From Microcebus murinus (Eukaryota; Chordata; Mammalia; Primates; Cheirogaleidae), in the NCBI RefSeq assembly GCF_040939455.1, contig NC_134110.1:96625001-96689000 (forward strand): a stretch of 64,000 nt of DNA, read 5' to 3'. The notes below the pieces were generated by a model. It did not search any database, had not been told where the DNA came from, and saw only the letters and a program-made list of their open reading frames with translations. A program made the translations under genes and the position numbers. This document shows, piece after piece, positions 25,019 through 36,359 of this stretch (positions within the stretch are counted from its first letter, which is position 1; every line of letters starts with the position of its first letter).

Positions 25019-27118
25019 ACGTAAAGAATGTTCAGGAATAGAACTAGACCAAGGTGGTTACATAAAGAGGCTATAAGAAATTAACTACCTGTTTAAAATG
25101 AAATAAAGTGTCTAGAAGAATTAGATCCCAATGAACTACAAAAACTCAGATGGAATTACAAAATTGTTGCCAAAAATGTGAAGACGATATGGAGAAGAGA
25201 AGAGGTACTGGGGTACTAAAGATTAGAAAATATTCCTTGAATTTGAAAAAGGGGAGAAGGATGGATCCAGATATTAATCATCAAAATTAAAGATATCTTA
25301 AATATTAGAACAAACTGTTAATCAGATGGTCTGTGACCATTTAGGACAGAGAGAGACATGCACTAAAAGCCAGCACGGGACTATTTATTAAGAAGATCTC
25401 AGTGAGACCAAAATATAGAACACTCTAAGCCATAAATACACCTCGGTATGATAAAAAGTCTTTCTGTGAAGGTGTTGCTTGCCTGTTTTTCCCCATCTAA
25501 GTACCAGAATCTTGGTTTTAATAGCTAGTTAGTGCTGCTAACAACAACAAAAAATGTTTCTGAAAATCATGTTCATAATGAGAACCATATATATTTTGCC
25601 AGATGTTATATAACCAAATCAAAGCTCTACAGAGTGGGTGCTAGACCCACCTGCAGTCCCAACCCCCTGCTGACCCCGGAGCAGCTGACCTGCTGTTGAG
25701 CCTCATCTGTGTGTTTCACAAGATGTGTCCTATGCTGATCTCACTGGGATGTCACTTAGTTTGAGAACCGTGACACTTGGTTTTGAGACTTTACAAATAT
25801 ACTTCTCATCCCTTATAACTGCATCTTTATCAGTGGATTTCAGTCAGAGCTTTCTTATCTACAGTATGCTCTGCAGAACCCTGCCTGCTGGCTTCACCAG
25901 ATAATGGGAATCCCTGCCAGGGTGAGGCAGTTTGTCCCTTTGTCTGACCCGAGTGCAGGATGTTGTTGCCATCCTCTGCATCATCTTTGCCACTATCTGC
26001 AGTCTCAGTGTGCTGTGGTAATGGAGGAGGTTGTTCTAAAATCTTTTTGGCAGAAGGAATTACTTTATGTCTGGAATTAGAGCTGAAAAGTGGTTCCCCA
26101 TTGCACAACACCCATACTATTCCTGTGTCACTCTATTAAACATTGCCTAGGAAATGTGGCTTAGCATATTTGCAAAAGATACAAAATGAGAAGGGGTAGC
26201 CATGATGTGGAATGACAGAATGAAGGTTCAAAACAATCTCTAGGTTTGGAAATGTGGGTCAGTTAAAGACATGAATTTTTAAGAGATGAATAAAAACATC
26301 TTACATTCTGATTTGATTAAATTGATTGCACAAGTAACATGTAGGTATCCAGCTCAGCAAAAGTTTGAGTGATAAAGATATAAAGGTTCCCTCTGATTGC
26401 AAGCTCAACATGAGAGTACAAATGCCTACTAAATATTGTATTGAATGGAAACTTAGGTCCCTTTATATTTAAATACATTGTTCATTTGAGTAATGATAAT
26501 ATTCCAATATCACTACTCAGACCTCATTTGGTGTATTGTATTTCATATGCCATATTTTGAGGAGAACATTGTCAAACAACTTGAATCTCTTGCTTATGAC
26601 CTAATTTGTCACTGGTCACAGGTCAGACTCTACTAAATTGATGGTGTGGACCAGAATTGTACGTATCAGTTATCAATTCTTGTATCTTCTCCCAAATTCT
26701 GGTATCATTGCCATCAATAAATGTCTCTCTTGAAGTGATCACAACATCATTTTCATATATTGAAAACCTTATTTGGGCCTCCATGCCTCTGTATCTGTCA
26801 TTTTAGTATAATGAGAAGAAACTATGCTTTTGCCAAAACCATTGTTCATTACAGAGTTGTTCCATTCAATGGAAAGTCTTTCAACCTCATGAATCAGGGT
26901 AGCACATATTCTTATCATTCTTCAATGCATTAACCTGGCACCAACAGACTCAGTTATCAGTCACAGTTATAAATAAGAGTTATGTGGAGACTATAGGGGA
27001 TTTATTTATGATATGAAAAACTTCATGAGAGTTGCCAATTAAGCTGTAAGAAGAGCCACCTATATCACCAAAGGAAGTCACCTGTATTTTTAAATGCGGG
27101 CAATCATTTAAAGATCAT
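25019..27118. other. Unassigned sequence
   Basis: No gene is called. A 93-codon minus-strand frame at 25830-26111 has a more protein-like composition than its neighbours (Pro/Gln and Asp/Glu patches) and is listed as a finding. The rest is AT-rich unique sequence. Confidence 0.35.
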
Positions 27119-27262
27119 ACTTTTTTAGTATGTCATCTTCACTCTGCATAATCTATTAAAGTGAATATAGGAAAATGTATGTCATAGTTTTATGCTCTTA
27201 ATTTGAGACATGGAATTAAGATGGAAATCTCAAATATTTTGAAGATGACATACTAAAAAAGT
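27119..27262. repeat. Perfect 23-bp inverted repeat, 98-base loop
   Basis: The 23 bases at 27119-27141 (beginning ACTTTTTTAGTATG) are the exact reverse complement of 27240-27262 (ending CATACTAAAAAAGT). The match stops abruptly at both ends of each arm. No transposon family with these ends is recognised. Confidence 0.95.
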
Positions 27263-27984
27263 TTAACGAAGAGTGGTAAATCCAACAACAAGTTTGGATA
27301 TATCACCTTCTTTCTACTATAGAAAATAGCTTTATAAGACTATTTAAAAAATCAATTCAGTCTTCATTCTGCCAACCCAGTTAACCATTCAATTGGCAGA
27401 CTTTGTAAAGTGGTAAAAAATGAAAGAGTTGATTGAAAACATTTTTTATTGTAGTATTGTAAGTGATATAAATAGCATAGATTGCTTTGTGTTGTTGTTC
27501 ATGTTTCACCTCATTTGGCAGATTTAAAAGCATAGACATTTTTAAAAATTATGATGCCATTGTATTAAATTTAAGTATCAACTATTGACTCTGAAATAGG
27601 TCATATATGATGCCATAGCTTAAACTAAGCGAAGCACTGCACATGGTTATTTTCTGTGTGATCACAAAGAATGAGGAAGATCTGTGTGTTACACAAAGTG
27701 TGTCACATGTAAACTACTCAAACTTACAGCTTTGGATTGCAAACTTGGAGCTTGCAATCATGACATAAAACTAGAAGATGCTCACTTGATGGGCACAAGT
27801 GACAAGGGATTGTTAATACTTGCAAAAATACTTAAATAAATATTGTCAAATACTGAAATATAATAGATTTATAAAAGGATACAGTCAAATAGGACTGTCT
27901 GTGTTCTTTCCTCAAGAAGGCAAGGGGCAGATCTGTGGCTCCATCCTACTTCCTGGAAAGGACCTTGACTATTCTCTAATATGC
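27263..27984. other. Unassigned AT-rich sequence
   Basis: Nothing supportable was seen. Confidence 0.35.
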
Positions 27985-30939
27985 TCATTTTGTTGTCAAT
28001 GGACAAGGACATCCAGTAATTATCTGCATATTCTGTTCTTTATTAAAATATGTTGTTGAAGTATGACACATAAAACACATATTAAAGGGCACATAGAGAA
28101 AAGGGCACAAATCTTATGCGTGTAGTTCAATGAATGCATTATCACGAAATGAACACACCTGTGGAACTTCCCCCAAAGTCAAGAAGTAGCACATGACTAG
28201 CACTTCAGGAGTTCCCTCCTTCCTCACTGAAGGGAATCCCTGTCCTCGTTTCTAAAACCAGATATTGGTTTTACCTGGCTTCAAATGTTTTGATAAAAGG
28301 AATCCTACAGTTTGAATTCTTTAATGTGCAGTTTCCTCTATTCACCATCACATTTGTGAGATTCGCCTGTGTTGCTTTCTGTGACAAGAGTTTGTTTATT
28401 TTCACTGATGTGCGGGATCCCTTATATGAACACACCGCAATTTATTTTACCATTTTTCTGTTCACGGGCCTCTAAGATGTTTGAAGTTTGGGACTATTAT
28501 GATTATATTTGTACACATATATGTGGATTTATTATGAGTATATAATTAAGAGTGAAACTTCTAGTTTATAGAATATGTGTACCTTCAAATTTAGTAGCAA
28601 CTGCCTAACAATCTTCCAAAGACATTATATGATTTTTATTCTACCAGCAGTATCAGAGAGTCTCATTTATCTTCATATCCTCACTTGCACTTGATCTTGC
28701 CAATCTCATTAGTTTTAGCCATGCGAACAAATGTACAGTGGTGTCTCAGATTTTAATTCGTGTTTTCCTGATGATGCTGAGGTTGAGCACCTTTTTGTAT
28801 CCTTGTCTTTTCAGGTGTCTTCTTTCCATAAGTGCTTTTACAAGTTTCTGGCCCATTTTTACATTGTGTTGATTTGGTTTTTTTTTTTCCTGTTTGACTT
28901 AGAGAAGAAGCTTTACGTATATTCTGGGAAAGAAGTGTCCTGAGAGTTGATGTGTCGCAAATGTCTTGGAGCATTTTCCAGCTTGCTTTTCATTCTCTTA
29001 ACCGTATCTTTGATAAATACAAGTCTTTCTTAATGATAAAGCCATTTTTTAAATCAATGTTTCTTTATGGCCAGTGATTGTTTTGTATTATTTAAGTCAC
29101 ACTTAACTAAATTATAATTTTGAAATATTCTATTATATTACCTTGTAGAAATGTTTATTGTTATATTTTTAATATTTAGGGCAACAATCCACCTTAAATT
29201 GATTTTTATCTATGACATGACTTTAGACCAAATTTTGTTTTCTCATATATATACTCAATTGATTCAGCATCATTTATTAAAAGATTGTCCATTCCTTGCT
29301 CCTCTGCAGAGCCACTACCAACATCAGTCTTGTGACCTCATATGTGTATGTCTATGCCTGGACCCTCTGTTCTGTTCAGTGGGTCTCCTTGTCCTTTGTG
29401 CCAACATCAGGTTGTCTTAAGTTCAAAGTAAATCTGGAAATCTAGAGAAGTACTTTTATTTGGTCATTCTTCCCCAAGATTTTCTCAGCCATTGTTGGCC
29501 TTTGAATTACCATATGTATCCCAGGAAATGCTTGCCAATTTCCGTTAAGATAACTTCTCGGACACTTACTGATATCACACAAAATCTATAGATCAATCAT
29601 TCTCAAGTCTTTGGCTGAATTCCTTGGTAAAGCCATTTGGTCCTACATTTTTCTGTATTTCCTTCCTTTAACTCTATTGAGATTTAATGTACTATTCTAA
29701 CTTTTTTAGATGGCTAATAAAACAAGTTGATTTTCATCCTATTTGCTCTTCTCATATGTATGTTTAAGACTGTATTTTCCTCTAAGAATGGCTTTAATTA
29801 TACCTAAATTTTGCTGGGCCACAATACAGATGATTGAAATCTTTCAAAATTTGTTAAAGCCTACTTTATTGCCTAATATATGGTGAGTTTTTATGGATGT
29901 TTCACATGTAATTAAGAAAAATATATATCCTGCAGTTGTTATATACAATGTTCTACATATACCATTTATATCAATGTCATTTGGTTTGTTGATCAAATCT
30001 TTTATATCCTTACTGATTTTTTTTGCCAGCCTGTTCTCTTCATTGCTGAAGGATACATTGTAATCTTCCACCATTATTGTGGATTTATTTACTTCTTTGT
30101 TTAACTCTACCAATTTTTACTTTGTATATTTGCTAAATTAAGTGCACATTTATGATTCCTAGTGAATCTTCCTAGTGAAGTAAACATTTTTATTATTATA
30201 AACAGACCCTTTTTGATCTACCTTTAGTTTAGTATATTTTAGATACTGTTTACATAGAATAACATATCTGTCCTTATAATTTCAATGTTTCTCAAATCTT
30301 ATATTCAAATGGGTCTCATATTAGCAGCAAATGGTGACGGTTTTTTTTTCAGTCTGAACATCTTTGTCATTAAATTAATGTATTTATCCAACTTATAGTA
30401 ATATAATTGCTTATATTTGGTTATTTAAATTTACCATCCTACTATTTGCTTTCACTTCCTATTTTTCCTTCATTTCTTTGTTTTTATTTTTCTTTTTATT
30501 ATATTATTTTAAATCAAATAAATAATTTTATTATTTCATTTGCTCACTACAACTTGTCAGTTATACATTATTTTACTATTTTTCTAGTATTTATTCTAGA
30601 AATAACATACATTTTTGACTTGTGAATGTCTATGATAGATTAGTACTTTTACCATTTTCTATGTAAGATAGAATATTTAACCCTATTTACTCTACCTCTG
30701 CCATATGTGCTATGTATGTTCAAATATTCAATGTATTATTGTTATTGTTTCACATGTCAATATTCATTTACATTTATATATATATATACGTATACATATA
30801 TATATATTTACCATTTATTCCGCTTATCATTTGTTCCTGTAACTCTGAGATGCCATAAGGAATCAACCCTCTGCCTACAGAAAATTATTTATTATTTATC
30901 TTAGTTTGGGTTTGCCACTGATAAATTCTTTCACTTTTT
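27985..30939 (-). mobile_element. Long old L1 on the minus strand, first part
   Basis: The plus strand is T-rich and reads as antisense L1M-type sequence, with the 3' end at left. Landmarks include GAAGTATGACACATAAAACA (3' UTR), ATTTCTAGTTTATAG-like and CTTATATGAACACAC segments, GATCAAATCTTTTATATCCT and CCACCATTATTGTGGATTTA (body). All frames are broken. It continues at 32861 beyond the ADAM32 retrocopy: 'TTTGCCACTGATAAATTC' on the left and 'TGCCCTCATTTTTGAAGG' on the right are neighbouring parts of one L1 pattern. Confidence 0.7.
30924..30939. repeat. Target-site duplication, left copy (ADAM32 retrocopy)
   Basis: AATTCTTTCACTTTTT is repeated exactly at 32861-32876. On the minus strand the site reads AAAAAGTGAAAGAATT preceded by CAT, close to the L1 endonuclease preference. 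Confidence 0.95.
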
Positions 30940-32860
30940 TTTTTTTTATGATAGAAGCCAAAGATTTATTTGTGTTTTAAATATAAGGAGGAAAGGTCAC
31001 GTTAGCTTGGAAAAATTATGTCTTTTGAGCAAAAATATTGTAATTTATTCAATTGCCAAAAAAATACTTATTCAAGCCATAGTTTGTAAGTGTGGAATAC
31101 TTTTAAATTCTGGGACAAATGTCAAACATAAATAACTGCAGAGGACTCAGGAGGGTGATTAAAGATGCAGTTCAACTATAAGCATCTTTGGAGAGAAAGG
31201 AGCCCAACTCTACTCTTTCTCCTCAATTATTTTATAGTTAATTAACTCATTGTAGAACTCTAAAAATGTATATAAAGAATCTTAAATTAGCATCTATGTC
31301 CTAATTCTTAACTGATGACTTCCAGTCGACACTAAAAATATTACAGAGGTAAAAATGTAACTACATGATAAGATTCTAGAAAATAAAAACATAACACTGT
31401 GTGAGTCGAGGACAGTTAAGAAGATAGAATGCATGATAGATAGTTCAACAGAGGTATTCTCATATAAGAAACTTCTTACAAATGGATTGGAAGACTTGAC
31501 AGTTTTTGCAACATGATCCTTTATGACACTGTGCTCCTTGTTTCAGCACACAATTTTGAGGATCGCAACAGCTATCAGGTCCACATTGTTCTGGAGTACC
31601 ACAATCACAGACTTCATCTTCCTCCACTTTATTATTGCCACAGACTGATCCCCGTTGCCGTTGCATTGGTGGCTTATTTTGAAGACATCTAGCACCCACA
31701 TTTGAAGTAAAATGTTTAAAGTCACTCAAACTGCAACTGCTAAATCTCTTCACACCACTGGATTTCATAGCATCAGGATTCATTGTACAGGTGGTTTCTG
31801 AACATTGACATTTCTTTGGGTCATCATATGATATTCCCAGACTGAGTGCCAGAAGCTGGGTCACAATAACGGAAAAGGCCTCCAGAGTTGACTCCTTGGG
31901 ATACAATAGAATTCCTGCAGAATAACGGGTAACACACATTTTCCCAGGAAATGTTGCTCCCACATAATGTGGATAATCCCTATATATGAATAAATATGCA
32001 ATATCATGAGGCCTTAGGGTGAGACAAGACAGTTTCCATTCTAAAAATCTATGCAATAATTCATCTGCCTCACCAGCTGTAGAAATCTTATTTTCATCTG
32101 ACCACAACTCCAATGATGACAGCACAACAGTAACTTTAAATTGGGTGAACATTGAATTCACAAGTCCAACAATTTCGACAACTTTATTTGTTACTATCAT
32201 GCTATCAGAGCCCAAGTAATCATACAAAGCATTGTCCACCACAATATGTACTTCTAGATAAAGAGGAAATAAATCTGGAACATCTGATTCCAATTGTTTA
32301 CTTATAAAAATGTTATAATCCATTGGGTATTTTTCTGTGTTTTTGTTATGGTTGTTAAAAATTGGAAATTCATTGTTTTCTTTCCCTAATTTATAAAGAA
32401 GATGCTGAAATTCAATTGTGTATTCCAGAGGCTCAATTCCGTAAGACACATTTTCAAATTGCAGTATTCCTCTCAGTCCAGAACACGTGCTGAGTGTGAC
32501 AACAGAATTCAGATATCCTTCGATATTTCCTTGATAGTAGCATTGAGTCTCAATATTTGAAGAATGAGAATTCACAGATCCTTGATTATATAAATAAACC
32601 ATAAAATTATCTGCTACAAAATATCTTTGCTTAAGATGCACAGTATAAGGTCTCTCATCTATTGGAATAATATAGGATATCTGTTCCTGGTCTTGAGGCT
32701 GGTAGGCCACAGAGCCCCGCAAGCAGCAGCAGCAGGTGGAACATGCTGTGGTTTCTGGGCTCCAAGCGGCTCGACGGTGGTCTGTTGGCCGGCAGAACGC
32801 GGGACTGGGGGCCGCGAAGGCAGCCGGTGTTCTCTGGGGCTGTGGCCCCGGCGGGCAATC
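30940..32860 (-). pseudogene. Retrocopy of ADAM32, exon-2-skipped and 3'-shortened
   Basis: An intronless copy of ADAM32 mRNA, a testis-predominant ADAM-family membrane protein without protease activity. The copied 5' UTR is GC-rich. The signal-peptide ATG is at 32744-32742 (MFHLLLLLAGLCGLPASRPG). Sequence matching exon 1 ends at 32687 and joins at once to sequence matching exon 3 (EQISYIIPIDE) at 32686; this changes frame, so the authentic start terminates after 29 codons. The ADAM32 frame is then open for about 400 codons: prodomain with the TCSGLRG motif, metalloprotease-like domain with TQLLALSLGISYDD where active ADAMs have HExxHxxGxxH, and part of the disintegrin domain (CDCGTPEQCG). 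After CQVFQS it diverges and stops (stop codon at 31460). About 520 bases of 3' UTR follow, then AATAAA and poly(A). Assignment to ADAM32 is from memory of the human protein and is strong. Confidence 0.92.
30965..30970 (-). terminator. Poly(A) signal of the copied transcript
   Basis: AATAAA on the minus strand lies about 18-25 bases before the poly(A) run (plus-strand T run, 30935-30947). This spacing shows that the copied mRNA was cleaved at a real poly(A) site and not primed internally. Confidence 0.85.
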
Positions 32861-32908
32861 AATTCTTTCACTTTTTATGTGTCTGAAGATATATGTTTTT
32901 GCCCTCAT
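31460..32908 (-). other. 482-codon chimeric open frame over the retrocopy
   Basis: The longest open frame in the window. Codons 1-16 lie in the flanking L1 and its duplicated target site, about 17-74 in copied 5' UTR and out-of-frame exon 1, and 75-475 in ADAM32 frame, followed by seven new residues (ICKKFLI). The start is accidental, and the product would have no signal peptide. Residues 350-363 cover the catalytically dead zinc-site region. No promoter is visible, so expression is doubtful. The lack of stops or frameshifts over about 400 codons indicates either a fairly young insertion or constraint; the first is more likely. Confidence 0.55.
32861..32876. repeat. Target-site duplication, right copy (ADAM32 retrocopy)
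   Basis: An exact 16-base match to 30924-30939. It marks the 5' end of the retrocopy at 32860. Confidence 0.95.
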
Positions 32909-32990
32909 TTTTGAAGGTTATTTCCACTGAATATACACTTCTAAGTTATTATTTGGTGGTTATTATTGTCACTCAATTGATTTTCAGTTT
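32877..32990 (-). mobile_element. L1 minus strand, continuation beyond the retrocopy
   Basis: TGTGTCTGAAGATATATG and CTCATTTTTGAAGGTTATTT continue the antisense L1 pattern that breaks off at 30939. The right boundary is approximate. Confidence 0.65.
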
Positions 32991-33869
32991 CCCTTTTAAG
33001 ATTTAGAGGTAATTGTCATGCATCATGTATCATCACACATTAGACCAAAAATACTATGCTATACATTGCTGATGGAAATATACATGTATAATACATTTTC
33101 CAATTATATTACTGCTGATTGCACTCAATGACATGGCTTGATGAACTAAATAACACCCATTTCATCCTAGGTAGCTTTGACTGCCTGTCCCAAAGTCATG
33201 TGTTCAGTTTCTCTTTGGATCTTGTAGCAAGTTAACAGTTGTTTCTCAAACAGAAACTGAGTTTCTGGAAAACAGAGCATGACTTTCTTCTAAAACACTA
33301 GAGTTCTATGCTGTGATTCCACAGTGGAGAATTGTAAAAGGCTCCAAAACGAATTTCTATTTGCCACCTGGATTCAGCCAGGTCCTCTCTGAAGTTTGAG
33401 CCTACTGCAGAGCATTCCCTGGCAGGTTACTTGTTAAATGGATCAGAGCTTCACACCAGATGTGGGATGTGTTGTCTCTGGAATCCGAAGACGACCACCA
33501 AGCCTTGGACTTCTTTTACAGTGACACAAGGTGCAAAGTCTAGAAGGGTATTCTACACTTTGGAGGTCACGTTCCTACATAGTACTGACCACTGGAATCT
33601 ATTTTTATGGTATTTACCTTCCACCATCTAATTGAACGGGCATCTTATTAAGGTAGATAAGGTTAGGACCCTACCTCTCAAACTTTCTGGCTGAAGGACT
33701 AGGTTTATGTTTTCCCCTCAATTCACCATAGGCTGATAATTTTTGTCATCTATAAAATCCCATACTTGGATGTTGCATCAATGTCAAATTACTACAAAGT
33801 TTCCAAATGCTTTTCTCACATAATGTATTTATCTTGCCATGAACTGGTAACACAAAGTTTACAGACTGA
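32991..33869. other. Unassigned sequence
   Basis: No gene or repeat is called; open frames are short. Confidence 0.35.
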
Positions 33870-34328
33870 CATTTGCAGTACCTACTATTCTAGACACTAT
33901 GGATTAAGGGAACAAAACAGATAAGGTCCCTGCTCTCAAGGAGTTTATGTTCCAATGGAGGAGAAAAACAATAAAAAGTAGAAATATAAGTAATGTAATA
34001 TCAGGCACCAATGAGTATTATAAAGAAAAAGTAAGGCACTATCAAAACATAAATAATTATGGGTGAGTGCTGTTTTAAATAGACTAGTCAAAGAAGGATT
34101 CTCTTATCACTTTGTATTGGAGAGAGACTAAATGAAATGAGAAAATAAACCAAATAAAAATTATAGAAATGAATATTCTAGGAAATATCATAATCTCGCA
34201 AAGGCTCTGATATGGGAGCATCCTTAATATTTTCTAGACCAAGGAAGAAGACCCATGTGGGAGGAAGGAAAGAAAGGGGAAAAGCAATGGGAACTGAAGT
34301 TGGCCATACAGCATGGGGAGCTAAGTGA
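33870..34328 (-). mobile_element. L2 fragment
   Basis: An antisense L2-like pattern: TTCTAGACACTATGGATTAA, ACAAAACAGATAAGGTCCC, TGCTCTCAAGGAGTTTATG and GTCAAAGAAGGATTCTCTTA in order. The AluJ-like element begins at its right end. Confidence 0.6.
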
Positions 34329-34330
34329 AG

Positions 34331-34647
34331 GTCTTGGATGGCTCATGCCTGTCATCCTAGCACTTTGGGAGACCAAGGCAGGAGGATAGCTTGAGGCTAG
34401 GAGTTCAAGACCAGCCTGGGCAACATAGTGAGATCCTGTCTCTATAAAAAATAGAAAAATTAGCTGGACATGGTATCATGACCTATAGCCCCAGCTACTT
34501 GAGAGGCTGGGGCAGGAGGATCACTTAAACCCAGGGGTTCAAGTTCGAATTCGAGTTCAAGTTCCAGTCTACAGTGAGCTATGATGGTGCCATTGCACTC
34601 CAGCCTGGAAGACAGAATGAGACCCTGTCTCTAAAAACAACAAAAGT
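34331..34647 (+). mobile_element. Dimeric AluJ-like SINE
   Basis: Both Alu arms are present. The left arm has GGCTCATGCCTGTCATCCTA, GCACTTTGGGAGACCAAGG and a TCAAGACCAGCCTGGGCAAC segment. An A-rich linker is followed by a right arm ending GCACTCCAGCCTGGAAGAC and a short A-rich tail. A local expansion of TTCAAGTTCGAATTCGAG (34541-34567) is unusual. Divergence fits an old primate AluJ. Confidence 0.93.
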
Positions 34648-36322
34648 TTTCTTAAAGACATGGATTGTTTGTTTGCTGTTGTTGTTTTTTAAAGTATTCT
34701 GTGAAAACAATGGAGATCTATTTATGTTTTTAAGAGATAACATCATTATGATATAATGAATAAGTGAATTTGAGAGCTTAACCACAGTACATATGATCTC
34801 TAAAAACCTTGCATAAAGCAAGTTAATTTCAACCCATTAGTGTCAAGTGAGCTGGGGTTATAAATTGATGGCCAAATAATTTGGATTTTTGATAAAAGCT
34901 TACTCTACAGCCACACATATAGGGAGCAATGAAACTTGTGTTTCTTAAATAGTCCCATCCATTTCTTCCCTCCATCATTCAAATTAACAGATCACCATGT
35001 GGAGTCAGCTTCCAGAGATAGGACAACTTCCTCACGCAGTCCAGGATGATGCTGTCTATTTCTCTAGCTCCTTGGGGTTTGGGGAAAGGGTTTGCTGCTC
35101 CCTTCTCTCCTGTTGCTGCCGCTGGAAGCAGTCTGTCGTGCCTAAGCCTCATGTGGCTACTCCATTGGTTTAAAACGCTTTTTCATTGATTGTTATTGCT
35201 TAGAGTTGTTTTCCTTTTTTAATTTTATGACTTTCCAACCATGACATTCAACCTTTATTCAAAATGTAAATGGATTAAGTGATTAATTTTTTGTTATGTG
35301 TATTTCATTTCAATTAAAATATTTTAAAAGGTAAAGGGGAAAGAATATATGTTTTTTAAATAGAGCTCTAATATTTGGTTAGACTACATCTCTGGTACTT
35401 GCTGTAAAATGCTGGTAGTCAGATTAATTGTACTTAAATCATGCGCATTCCCCCAGAGTGCGTTATAACCATTCAGCAAAACAATGCTTCTCTCAAACAA
35501 TCATATTGAGCTTTACTGGGGGATCTTTTACTACCCTAAACCAATTTTCTGAGGAATAATTTAGCAGGGAAATCATTTCATGAAAATCAGAAGAATATAT
35601 TTTGTTCTATTTATTTTTTTCTGTCATTTCAATAAAAAGGAGAAAAGCTGTTTACCTGAAACTAGCATCTGCTACCAATTTTTAAAAACTGACAACTTCC
35701 TTCTCTTTTTAAAAGATTAGCTATAACTCTTAGCATCTCTAAGGAGGATTACAGAGGAATATGAATGGAAAGTTATATGATTTTATGTTCTAGAGGTGTC
35801 TTAAATTCTCACAGGTTTCCATTCCCAAAGCTGCCCACGTCATTTTCCCACAAGCTACCAAAGGGCAGCAGGTCACGAAATTCTGAGTTCCTACCAGCAG
35901 CTGATGGGAGCTGGGGTGGCCCCCCTGACCCAGGTGGGGAAGTGAGAGGAGGAAGGTGGGTATCAGGACTTTGAGTGTGAGAATTGTGAATTGGAACAGG
36001 GAGACTACAATTAGCCTTTCTTCGCTGCCAAACTGAAAGAGACTATAAAGCCAGAGCCTGTGTGGCTAAGTGTAGATAAAATGCATAGAAGAGATAAGAG
36101 AATCTTCAAAGGGAGAGAAACTTTGAAGCCAATATGCAGAAGAGACCCAGAAGCTCCAGACAGAGAGTCTGGCTTAGCTCTCCCTGAGTATACTTTTCCA
36201 TTTGCATTTTCTACCTACTGCTATTTCCTCCAATACAGTCACTCTAGGAGAGTCTAGGCCCCACTACGTTCAGATTCAAAACTTCCAAGCAAATTCAAAA
36301 CACTGATTTTTATTGATTTCTA
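34648..36322. other. Unassigned sequence
   Basis: No gene is called. A GC-richer patch at about 35010-35165 has no recognised content. Confidence 0.35.
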
Positions 36323-36359
36323 CCCCCTCTCCCCACCCCCACCCCCCACCCCCGCCCTC
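36323..36359. repeat. C-rich tract
   Basis: Runs of five or six C separated by A, T or G. The plus strand could form an i-motif and the minus strand has G-quadruplex potential (four or more G runs). Confidence 0.85.

Noticed and set aside
31460..32908. An active ADAM metalloprotease gene
   Set aside because: The zinc-binding HExxH site is replaced, exon 2 is missing with a frame change, the transcript is 3'-truncated, and duplication plus poly(A) show a retrocopy.
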